NCBI GenBank assembly: GCA_029339505.1
Contig: JAQISU010000169.1
Location: 5,510,001 to 5,574,000 of the forward strand
Reading direction: 5' to 3'
Length of the DNA: 64,000 nucleotides
Source of the DNA: Unio delphinus
Taxonomy: Eukaryota; Mollusca; Bivalvia; Unionida; Unionidae
A program made the translations under genes and the position numbers. Numbering within the stretch: the first letter of the stretch is position 1; the number at the start of each line of letters is the position of its first letter. Below are positions 14,430 to 24,151 of the stretch, piece by piece. The notes beneath the pieces were generated by a model. The model saw only the letters and a list, made by a program, of their open reading frames with translations. It did not search any database and had not been told where the DNA came from.

Positions 14430-15669
14430 TGTTAATTTTCCAATTCCTGTTCCCGTGAGCGAGATCGCACTAGCAAAACTACGAGTGTATCATAGCTGGC
14501 CTAATATTAGATCGGTAGCATTTGGTGGTCAACAACCGAATAATTCCTTGGTATTTGCAAACAAGAATCATGAAGACGGAACACCAGATTGGCAGGTTGT
14601 TTCTATACCAACTGGGTCATATCAAATCGAACAGATCAATGCTGAATTTCAACGCAGAATAAAATCTCTCACCGGAAAAGAATCAAAAATCGCTATAACA
14701 GTTCACGAACCAACACTATCATCTGCTATCGAGATAAATACAGAAGGATACGTTGTAGATATTTATCAGAGTTCTATAAGATCCGTGTTAGGATGGCCTG
14801 AATTACCACCGGATAACTCGCGAGAAAATTCGAAGGATTTTCCACCCGAACCTAAAAAATCCGATTATATCACCAACAAAATAAAACCCGTCAATGAAGT
14901 CAAAAATTATCAAGATTATGCTCCTAATAAATTCTTGAATAAAGAAATTTTTGAATCAATTTATGTTCCTCTCATTAACGGAAATTTCACAGTAATGAAT
15001 AATGATTTTTCACGACTGCTAATATCTATTAAATCCGGCTCTCTCACCAAGGATGAATTTATCAACGTCGTAGAAACGGGTAATAAAATCATCGACGATA
15101 TGAAAATATTTCACTCGATAATTATTCAAGAAGTATTAAATGAAAAAATCTTACATGATAAGTTTGCGGATCTATATAAGATTAATAAAACGGAGATTAA
15201 AGATTTTAAAATCCCTGGATATAATCCGGATAAACTAAAGAAACAACTTGACGATGCTATTAATATTGGGTTTAAAAGAATCCACGATAATTGGAAAAAA
15301 TCGAAGAATCCCCCAGCAAATATTCTGAAATTTAATAATGATCCAGAAGGCGGCGGTAGACATATTGCTCCGAACAATGTGAATATTTCAACGGTGATTG
15401 CGCTCAATTTAGTATGTGACGTTATCGAAGGAAATTATCAAATAAATCTCGAACAATCAAATCAAGCTCAGCAAGGATATATTTTATACTCATTTGCACC
15501 AACGGCTCCTCCAGGATTTCTAATTATTGAAGACCCAACTAATCTAGTCTATATGCGATGTCATAATAATTTGTTAACGAGAATTAATTTCAAACTCACT
15601 GACCAATCTAATAATCTGATTGATTTACGAGGTGAGGTTTTACAAATTAGTTTGTTTGTGAAATCTTAA
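14335..15669 (+). CDS. Penton (minor capsid, single jelly roll) with large internal insertion
   Basis: The protein closes the fivefold vertices. The N-terminal half (about 30-155) shows the family pattern IPTGSYQIEQINAEFQR and SSIRSVLGW. The C-terminal half (about 346-444) shows NVNISTVIALNLVCD, LYSFAPTAPPGFLIIE and NLIDLRGEVLQI, as in Polinton and adintovirus pentons. Between them, residues about 160-345 form a charged, helical insertion that I do not recognise; without it the length would be near the usual 250-270. A hairpin-encoded stretch (14823-14841, peptide ENSKDF) lies exactly at the start of the insertion. The start codon lies inside the upstream membrane-protein gene after an AATAATAAT run. 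Confidence 0.88.
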   Translation: MSSQELLQQIVTNTTPVKTSTISITSTRPEFSVNFPIPVPVSEIALAKLRVYHSWPNIRSVAFGGQQPNNSLVFANKNHEDGTPDWQVVSIPTGSYQIEQINAEFQRRIKSLTGKESKIAITVHEPTLSSAIEINTEGYVVDIYQSSIRSVLGWPELPPDNSRENSKDFPPEPKKSDYITNKIKPVNEVKNYQDYAPNKFLNKEIFESIYVPLINGNFTVMNNDFSRLLISIKSGSLTKDEFINVVETGNKIIDDMKIFHSIIIQEVLNEKILHDKFADLYKINKTEIKDFKIPGYNPDKLKKQLDDAINIGFKRIHDNWKKSKNPPANILKFNNDPEGGGRHIAPNNVNISTVIALNLVCDVIEGNYQINLEQSNQAQQGYILYSFAPTAPPGFLIIEDPTNLVYMRCHNNLLTRINFKLTDQSNNLIDLRGEVLQISLFVKS

Positions 15670-15681
15670 GGACTTGATCAA

Positions 15682-15928
15682 ATATTTAGTTAGCGCATTA
15701 GCAGCCGAGGAGGTGAACGTCAACTAAATGGCATCTTTTTTTTTACCAAATGGACCCTTCTCTTAATATTTATTAGAAGGGTCTATTTGACAAATTAAGA
15801 CTTCCTAGTAAATATTAACTAGAAGGGTTTATTTGACAAATTAGGACTTCCTAGTAAATATTAACTAGAAGGAAGCATCGTTGACGACTAAAAAAGCTGG
15901 TCTGTTCACCTCCTCTGCTGCTAAGGAA
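15682..15928. repeat. Foldback right terminus of the element
   Basis: Arms TTAGCAGC(C/A)GAGGAGGTGAAC at 15698-15718 and, inverted, 15904-15924 match at 20 of 21 positions. A smaller hairpin (ATTTAGTT...AACTAAAT, 15684-15728) surrounds the left arm. Between the arms lie two and a half copies of a 46-bp repeat containing TTCCTAGTAAATATTAACTA (about 15779-15870). Ordinary host DNA follows. It is either the true terminal structure of the element or a small MITE inserted at its edge. Confidence 0.65.
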
Positions 15929-16137
15929 AATCACATTACACAAAATGTATGATTGCTTTAAATGCAAATAAACATGACTATGATAACAAATATTCTTTGC
16001 AAGTAAGGTATGTTTCATTTCTTACAATTTGTCTTATAGAAAAAAAAATTGCAAAATATTCATTTTCAAATCATACATGCTTGCCTCAAATATACAAATA
16101 ACAATTATATTTAATATAATGGATTAAACAAAAAGCA
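15929..16137. other. Host flank, no feature seen
   Basis: AT-rich non-coding DNA between the viral element and the first MITE. Confidence 0.5.
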
Positions 16138-16733
16138 TTAACACATTAAACCCTGGAGGTTTTTGCCATTTTCATATGAAATGCAAGTAGGAAACACATT
16201 TTGGGGACTATTTCTGAATACATCAACTTCCAAGCAATATTCCATTAGACAAATGGCTAGTTGTGCCTAAGAAAATGTTTTTCATTGGTTAGTTTGCTGG
16301 CGCATGAGCATAAGGTGAAAAGTTTGACTTTCTTTTTTGCTCAATGGACCCATAATTTTTCTATGGAGAAGACTCTTTATTCAAAATGTCCACCTTATCC
16401 TACTTTTTGCACAGGTTCACATGTATGTGTGCGCTTCAGACCGGTCTGCCATAGATCTGAGACCATAAAGTCTAAAATCTGAACACAAAATCGGATTCCG
16501 ACCATGGGTGAATTTTGGGTGAAACAAGAACAGGTCCAAAAACTTAGGTTTTTCCCTCTGTATTTTGTAGTGCAACTAAAATGTCCAGATTATTTGGTAT
16601 CATTGTAGAGCTAAAATAGAAACTAGAATACAACCCACTTTAGCGTATCATGCATGACCTTGATGCTACAGACCTTGGAAGTAGGCTACTACCTCGTGCC
16701 CCATAAACGTATCGCTAGGGGTTAATGTGTTAA
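16138..16733. mobile_element. MITE copy 1, TTAA-flanked
   Basis: Inverted ends CACATTAAACCC / GGGGTTAATGTG are each flanked by TTAA, the target of piggyBac-type transposases. There is no transposase inside. The copy is about 590 bp long. Confidence 0.7.
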
Positions 16734-16859
16734 CAAGAATTTTGGAAAAAAATTGAAAATCGTCATGGAATGGCTATATTTGTAATTTATGTGCAGATGC
16801 ACAAGTGATTAAATATGCAATAAATATTCAAAGTTTGTGGAATCATGAAAAGTGACTAT

Positions 16860-17044
16860 TTAACACATTAACCCCTGGAGGTTATTGCTTTTTTTTCACA
16901 TGAAATGCAAGTAGGAAACACATTTTGGGGACTATTTCTGAATACATCCAAATACATAGACTTCCAAGCAATATTCCATTAGTCCTTGGAAGTAGGCTAC
17001 TAAATCATGCCCCGTAAACTCATCGCTAGGGGTTAACATGTTAA
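16860..17044. mobile_element. MITE copy 2, internally deleted, TTAA-flanked
   Basis: It has the same ends as copy 1 (CACATTAACCCC / GGGGTTAACATG) with TTAA on both sides. It keeps only the first 110 bp and last 70 bp of the copy-1 body. Confidence 0.7.
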
Positions 17045-17094
17045 AGAAATTTATACATGATTGATTTTTCATAGCAGTATACCATAATTATGCC

Positions 17095-17268
17095 TATACT
17101 AATGTATAAATTAAGCTGTATGAAACCAACTGTTAATGCTGCTCTTCCAAATCTCATTACTCCTACAGTGGATATCTCCCAGTCATTCTCTCTTAAAAAC
17201 CATGCTGTTCCACCAACTGCACCTCCCAAAGTCAGCAGTTTTAGGGTTTTCTTGAGTCTGAGTGCCAT
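17095..17268 (-). CDS. ADCK1: Probable first coding exon of an ADCK1-like mitochondrial kinase
   Basis: Reading from the ATG at 17268 (AAATGG context), about 55 residues start MALRLKKTLKLLTL, then a hydrophobic segment, then ENDWEISTVGVMRFGRAALT. The order of short basic start, membrane-like segment and a D/N-W-x(3-5)-GVxRFGRA motif matches my memory of ADCK1 N-termini, which target an aarF-type atypical kinase to mitochondria. The 3' limit is uncertain: a GT donor may lie at about 17,090-17,130. The remaining exons would lie at lower coordinates, on the far side of, or left of, the viral element, which would then sit in an intron. No kinase motif is in the window, so this stays tentative. 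Confidence 0.5.
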
Positions 17269-17329
17269 TTACAATTTTTTTAATTTCAAATCTTCTGATA
17301 TGGTGATGGCTTACAGTACCTGAACTGCA

Positions 17330-19595
17330 ACAAATAAATTGAATATAATCGTTAGATTAGCAGCCTATATTTAAGAACATTGTTTTGGATGAAAGTAGAA
17401 ACTTTAGGATAGAGATTGATTGTAATTTATCCAGTGCTTTAGATCAGGTTGACCATATGTACAGATATCTTCCAAAAAATACAAAATACAGATTTTTATT
17501 TTCCATGGGAACAATATTAATTTTTAAATTTACTATATCTTTTGAATTTCTGCAAGAAACACTTGTTTTTCAAAATGTCTCTTGTATTATTATAGAAAAA
17601 AATGCTTTGAAAATTCAAAAATATTAACATTTTTGTGATGCTTCCACTGATTTCCTTAAAATAATGCCGTTTATTAAATGATGGATATTATGCAAAATAA
17701 GGATGGTCAGTTTCTACGAAACAGTCTTTCCAGTAACTAAGAAAAATATATTGTGTTTGAGATGAAAAAGTTTCTTTTGATAGTCCAAGCATTTAACAGG
17801 ACAAATAATTGATTGTTAATACCATTACTTACAACGTATATTCAGTATTAATGGTGTCCTGACAGTCATAAAAACAAATGTCATTTTATTTATGTAAAAT
17901 CATTTTTCAACGTATTTTCAATATGATACCTTACCAATGCATTTTTTAAAAATAATACTATCTCTAGAAGAAACTAATGCACAAATAATTCTATCAAGTA
18001 CAGATTACCCTATAGGATGGAGCACATGGCCTCACCCAAATAAACAATCTCATCAGACACCTGGTACCGTAACAGATTTATGAATTTATTTCTTGCTTTA
18101 AAAAAAAATGTATACTAATATCTTCATAGTATTAATCATTTCATATGCACTATTATCTAGTAAAGCCACAGACACTTTTATAATTGCAAATTTTCCCACA
18201 TAAGTGGATCACAAAATATCTGTGAAAATAAATGCAATTGTTAGGCGCAATTTATTGCAAATTTAATTCTTCAATGCATCTATATTTTTATTTGCTTCAC
18301 AAACTCAATGTGTCATACTTTATACTTCTTTAACATGTAAAGTAATCATGTTGCTAGTTGCTCTTTCAAATTACTATGATCTGGACTAATGGATGGAGCA
18401 ACACAATAATGAACACATAAGTAAAAATATATGCCTTTCACAACCATTACAAACGCTGTTTATTGACAACAACTGTTAGGATGCCAGCACATGAACAGTT
18501 TTGACAGTACTTAATTTAAAGATAAAACATTGGAAAATAATGCAAAAATAGTTTGACTTTTGATCTGAAGCCATCCAAAAACATTATAGACCTTTAAAAT
18601 ATAATTCAGCAAGATTTAGATAACTGTGACCACAATCTTTTTAATGCAACCTGACTGTAAATAGAACCCAAAGTAGATAAATAAAAAAGAATGGTTTTTC
18701 CTAGATATAACAATTAACACGTTTCATCTCGACAACAATTGAGCCATGAATTTGGTCATTTTTTGGTACTACATGCTCATTTGATCAGGATCTCAACAAA
18801 CGTTAGACATAAGCAACCTGCAAAAGGAAAAGACTATGCTATCTTGATTCTACTCAAATAAGTAGGCCACAAGATTTGACAATCATGTCAATAAACAAAG
18901 CTGCATCATTAAGTAGAATCTTTCTAAAACTAGATAATAATCTTCTATAATTAGCTTCTTAAAGTAAAAAATTATGCTCTATTTATTCTATGATTTATAA
19001 ATATTGTATGTATCAATTTCAGGCGAGTGAGCTTGATACACTTGTCACTCAATTATGGGGTTCTTTTAAAGCATCTACTCTATGATGCTACAATGCAATT
19101 TTCACAAATTAACAACTAGGGGCTGGTGGGATTGTCTGACTTCCCACCCAACATAACTGTATAAATACCCAACACAGGATCGAAGGTTGGTGGAAACTTG
19201 AACTGTATCAATGGTGAGACAAATTTCTTCTCTACCAATGTTTTTGTGACATCACTGGGGTGAACATCAACTTCATACACGATTTATGCAAGAGCATCAA
19301 GTCTGATTATTGGGCTGTTTGAAACTAGTTAATACATTTATATTGACTGATGCATGTGTGCAGACAATAAGTACAATTCCTCTTCTATCAATGTTATTCA
19401 ATCTTGTAGAACTTTTCACTATTATTAATTCCTGTCAGAACAGAACAAATGTGTATTCAGCTGTCAACAACCAAGGGTCTGAAATGCTGATACATACATG
19501 GAACCATCATCACCCCAGGTAAGAATGTCTGAACTATTGCACAACCTACAAAACTGGGATCTGACCAATGTGTGGGAAGATGCAGAATACCACAG
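17330..19595. other. Gene-free stretch
   Basis: AT-rich DNA with only short, unconvincing ORFs; no repeat structure was recognised. Confidence 0.5.
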
Positions 19596-19597
19596 GA

Positions 19598-19742
19598 GTC
19601 TGACGTTTTATCAATAAAGTACGGCGAAATCTCTGACAACACTAATTAACCCTTATCGGCAATATAAATAAACGCTATTACCGATAAGGATAATTCGTGT
19701 TGTCGGAGATTTCGCCGTACTTTATTGATAAAATGTCAGACT
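19598..19742. mobile_element. Foldback MITE (145 bp)
   Basis: The arms GTCTGACGTTTTATCAATAA and their inverse, continuing through AAGTACGGCGAAATCTCTGACAACAC, pair over about 65 bp with a small loop containing ATTACCGATAAGG / CCTTATCGGCAAT. No coding capacity. A half copy lies at about 20,633-20,695. Confidence 0.75.
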
Positions 19743-20500
19743 ACAGTGAGAATACACAGGTGTTCTGTTCTGATGGAGATTAATGCTAAAACGCTGAGAG
19801 TTCCAACTGATTTAATGATATGGATCAACAGAAGAGGAATTATATTAACCAAATGCATACGAAGGTCAAAATAAATTTATTAATTAGAAGTTAGTCACAC
19901 AATAATCTGCCTAAATAACAAAGTTGATGCTCCAGTACAAGTCGTGTTTTATACAGTTGTTCTCTAGTTATGTAACTATAACATTGTCAAAAAAAAGATG
20001 GAGAGCACACAACTGACAACCAATAATTATGCTTTTCTACAAAGTAAAGTTATAATGTTTTTGTCAGATTTTACTTATCTTGGTGTCCGCTCTCTAATAA
20101 ATTCAAATGCTCACCAAAGAAGTGGGCCTGTACAAGTTTCGTTGGCCTACATTTCAGTCGTCTGCCAATTGATGAAAGCCGAAATCGGCTTAAGTTGAAA
20201 TTTAATTCTTTAACGAAACGAATAAAAAAGATATAATGCCTATTGGAAATGTAAACAATGTCTCGTTTCGGTCGAGAAACAATTCCCGACATGAGTCTAC
20301 TTAAACATTCTTTGGCATCTCTCGACTACCGTCGCATGGCAACAAATAAAAATGGGTCCGTTTGCTAGTGTGACATTTTCATTCCGCCAGCACAGTAAGC
20401 ATATTAATTACACACAAATTAGTGGAATAGTGTCGATATAGGCTGCCAATGTCAACTAACGTTGAACACAACGGCTTAAATTTATCTGCCATACCTTGAC
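19743..20500. other. Gene-free stretch, possible unassigned promoter region
   Basis: No supported gene. The 20,200-20,400 part is slightly CpG-richer and holds short ORFs on both strands, but nothing recognisable. Confidence 0.4.
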
Positions 20501-20691
20501 CACAGGTGCTCGACGCAAGCTTGACGCGAAGAAGTAAAAATAATCTAACGGAAAAAAATAATAGAGTGAGAAAAATACCTTAGATTACCCCCATGACCCA
20601 TTCAGACATAGGACCCTCTCTATCATACCACAGGAGTCTGACGTTTTATCAATAAAGTACGGCGAAATGTCTGACAAAATGAAATACCCTT

Positions 20692-20781
<90 letters not shown>

Positions 20782-20900
20782 CCTATGTCACAATGGATCA
20801 TGGGGGTAATCTAGGTTATTTTGATCACTCTGCATGATTTTTTTCCCTTTAGATTATTGTTTTTTTTATTTCACATCAAGCTCGCGTCGAGCACCTGTGC
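20501..20900. mobile_element. Foldback element with nested MITE half and microsatellite
   Basis: Outer arms pair over about 120 bp: CACAGGTGCTCGACGC with GCGTCGAGCACCTGTG at the tips, and TTAGATTACCCCCATGA.CC / GG.TCATGGGGGTAATCTA inside. Between them sit a half copy of the 19.6-kb MITE (about 20,629-20,695) and an (TA)n(GA)n run. Confidence 0.75.
20699..20777. repeat. Microsatellite (TA)n(GA)n
   Basis: About 16 TA units followed directly by about 23 GA units, inside the foldback element. Confidence 0.95.
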
Positions 20901-22426
20901 TCTGACCCATGCCATCACAGTTTTTAAAAATATTTTGACACATCTGCTGGGGTGTAGGGCCAGAGTCCGTTCCCTATCGAAAAGTTTGAACTAGCTGACA
21001 ATTTTTTGTCAACATGGGGTAACCGCTTACTAACCGGCCTAGCTACGATGTCGTAGCCTCAACTTGATTTGTTGTGTCCACGACGTAGAGTAAGAGTACT
21101 AATATTAGTACTATATATAGCTGTACTCCATCATTTTTTGGTGCGTTCATAGTAATTTAAGATCGAGAGATGCATTGGGGTGTATATATACACAATGGCG
21201 TTCAAGTGGATATTTTATTCTTTGGATGATGCATTTATGGGTGAATAGAAGTTTTTATAACGTTTCAATAGATATGTCGTCTTCATGGATCTACGGCCAT
21301 ACCCAATTGTTTGTTATTAAGATACGGAAGTGACATATATGGAATAAGGTAATACCTAACCCCAATGTTTAAAAATTCAAATTTAGGTTACTACAGTATA
21401 GTACACCAGTAATATTTTTCTGATCTTTAGAGCTGGAAATTATTTGTCTTCATTTGAATGAAGGAAACTGGCCTTGCAAAATTATCTTCATGCAAGAATG
21501 TGAAAAATGTACGTAAGCGCCAAAAATATTACGTTGGCAGTATATACAGTACGTGGAGTAATGCGTGTTGTTATTCATTAAGTTAGTGTTATAGTTTTGA
21601 AAGGAAGGATTCTTTGATTTGGAAATGCTATAAGTTATATGCCCATCAATGTTTGTTGGCTTATTCAATATATTGTAATCTAATGGATCTGGAAAATTAC
21701 TCAGGACATTAGCTTTCTTTTTGTAGTTGAATTAAAGTGCTCTGCACTCATAAAGAGTATGTAACACTATTTTCTCTGATTTGGAACAGTGATGTTCTTT
21801 ATATACAAGTTTGGCACATGTAATCATTCTTGTAAACAAAGCATGGATTGGTGCTTATTGCAATCCAAATCAACCCTGTTGATGGAACATGACCTCACGA
21901 CAATAATACACACAGCTCAGTGTTTTAATTCTTTTAATTTAACATAGTATTAGACAATATGATCAGTCATGACAAACCTACCTGAATATATTATTCTTTG
22001 AACGTTTGTGAAGGTAATTTAATTTTAAAATCTTGTATTGTTGTATGTTAACGGGTAACAAGCATTGCGATGTACAAGGGGACATCTCAAACTGTTCATG
22101 ATTGACTGCAACGTGTTGTGACTAAAATCAGCTGATTGGATGATACACGAAGTAGCGACATAGTACTACTCCCACCTTTTAAGAATTGGTCTCCAATTCA
22201 GCAATTACAAGAAAGCCAAGTTTTTGGAAATATGGCAAGTTAAGCTTGAAAAACTTGTTACCCAAATGTTTATTTTGCAACCAATAACAAGATTTCATTC
22301 AATATGAATTCAATTGGGTTTTAAATCTTATCATGTTTAATTTATATATTACATTACAGGTTAGCATTGAACAAATAAAATACAATATGTGAAAATGCAG
22401 TTGAATAATTTGTGCTTTGTGCATGA

Positions 22427-22471
<45 letters not shown>

Positions 22472-22775
22472 AATATGAAATGTTATATACATATATGTAG
22501 GGACATGTTTTTTGTTTATACTGAAATCATTCAATATATGCTTTATAAATATTACAGATACAGTATTTCATGCTTACCTACAAGAAAACTATTGTCCTTC
22601 TGTAATGATAAAGACCTCTATTATAACTTAATAAATAAGAGTTCTATGTAAAGTTACACTGATTCCAGAAATTCATAGTTCTTGAATCACTTGGATCCAC
22701 TTGTAGTTACACAATACATGAATCCATTGCTGTCCTTCCGAGAAAAGTTATGAATGTCACTTTTAGAGGATTAAT
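20901..22775. other. Gene-free stretch with one (CT)n run
   Basis: AT-rich DNA; a pure CT microsatellite lies at about 22,433-22,468. No gene or larger repeat was recognised. Confidence 0.5.
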
Positions 22776-23048
22776 CCCAGGAAAACGAGATTCTTGATGA
22801 ATGTCCACACTAGACAGGAATCCCAGCAAGACGAGATTCTTGATGAATGTCCACACTAGACAGGAATCCCAGCAAGACGAGATTCTTGATGAATGTCCAC
22901 ACTAGACAGGAATCCCAGCAAGACGAGATTCTTGATGAATGTCCACACTAGACAGGAATCCCAGCAAGACGAGATTCTTGATGAATGTCCACACTAGACA
23001 GGAATCCCAGCAAGACGAGATTCTTGATGAATGTCCACACTAGACAGT
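22776..23048 (+). repeat. Minisatellite, six copies of a 46-bp unit
   Basis: Units begin ATTCTTGATGAATGTCCACA and continue CTAGACAGGAATCCCAGCAA. They are almost identical, which indicates recent expansion. There are no unique spacers. Confidence 0.95.
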
Positions 23049-23754
23049 TCAGAAAGAACTTCAAGACAGGAACCATTTTTCATGTTTTCAACTACCGGTA
23101 CATATATTGTTTTACATGTTTCATAAACAATAACTTGACCTCAAGTATCTGATTCATTACAATATCCCTTTTGATGTCATCATTTTCAAAACAATATTCA
23201 TTTGATAGGAAGCATTATACCTCGATCATTAATTCATAATCAGTTTGAAATATTTTACTCCAAATCTTTTCTTTTGAAACAATTCAGATGAAATTTAAAA
23301 AAAAAAGTTTTCAGAACTATACAGTCCATGACTGCCTAAGGCCCTGATAAGATTATTTATGGTTGATATGGAGTCTGTTCTCTTATGGTTTTTTTTTATA
23401 TCTCATTTAACCTAACTGGTCAAGTCCATTATAAATCTGGTTTGTATCCAAATTTCTAGTAGATATTTGGTTTCTTTCGGGAAAAGACCTATTGGAAAAT
23501 CTGGTGCATCATTATATTGGATGCAAAAAATCAGCCATACAGGAGTCCTCCACATGCATGCAAATAGATGGGTGGCAAATTCAAAGATTTGCCAGTCCTA
23601 CTTCAACAATCTACTGTGTGAGAATATGTTGATTACTTTATCATTTTAGCTGTGCTGATATTTACAATGGCCACATTCAGTGATTAAAATACCCCCCCCC
23701 CCCATGTGCCTGCTGTATTTATAAGAGTACATCAAAAGAACATGTTGCAAACTA
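23049..23754. other. Gene-free stretch
   Basis: No supported gene; a C11 run lies at about 23,692-23,703. Confidence 0.5.
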
Positions 23755-24107
23755 GATTATGGGTGCCAAATCTATAATTAAGCAAATAAAAAAACTCCTT
23801 AACAAACTTGATAAAATCCAGAGACAGGCCCTAATACTATGCACTGGCGCACTACCATCAACATCATTCAATGAACTCCAAATACTAACAGGAGAACTGC
23901 AGCTCCAGCTTAGAGGCAATAATTAACTCTTTAAATATGCAGCCAGACTAACAACGCACACAAATACAACCTCTAATTGTATAGCTATGGAAAAGTGTAA
24001 TAAACAATTCCTTATCAAACTTAACCACACTAACACTGCAAGAAAAATAGTACATGAATTAAAGGGACAACTCCCCATTGACAACTTCCAATCTGAAACA
24101 ACAGACC

Positions 24108-24108
<1 letters not shown>
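23755..24108 (+). pseudogene. 3' fragment of a Jockey/I-type LINE ORF
   Basis: The plus strand reads LDKIQRQALILCTGALPSTS and then NELQILTGELQLQLR, the conserved end of reverse-transcriptase ORFs of Jockey/I-type elements just after the RT domain. An in-frame stop follows this segment, and the frame then resumes (LFKYAARLTTHTNT). It is a dead fragment truncated at both ends. Confidence 0.7.

Positions 24109-24151
<43 letters not shown>

Larger units (their letters stand above)
1..15928. mobile_element. Integrated Maverick/Polinton (adintovirus-like) element, left end outside window
   Basis: The segment carries the hallmark set of Polintons: retroviral-type integrase, type B DNA polymerase, FtsK/HerA-type packaging ATPase, adenain-like protease, double-jelly-roll major capsid protein and penton. 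It also carries a parvovirus-like PLA2. Genes are densely packed and intronless, unlike the DNA to the right of about 15.93 kb. The left end is missing because the ATPase gene runs off position 1. The right end is placed at the outer arm of a foldback structure ending near 15,928; the exact base is uncertain because no target duplication or left terminal repeat can be compared. All recognised ORFs are uninterrupted apart from one ORF pair linked by a candidate programmed frameshift, so the copy shows little decay. Confidence 0.95.

Noticed and set aside
20259..20372. Short ORFs MSRFGRETIPD... (+) and MSGIVSRPKRD... (-)
   Set aside because: Mirror-frame short ORFs with no family resemblance; could be a first exon but cannot be supported.
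22776..23048. CRISPR-like array of 46-bp repeats
   Set aside because: Units are contiguous and identical with no variable spacers, in animal DNA; it is a minisatellite.
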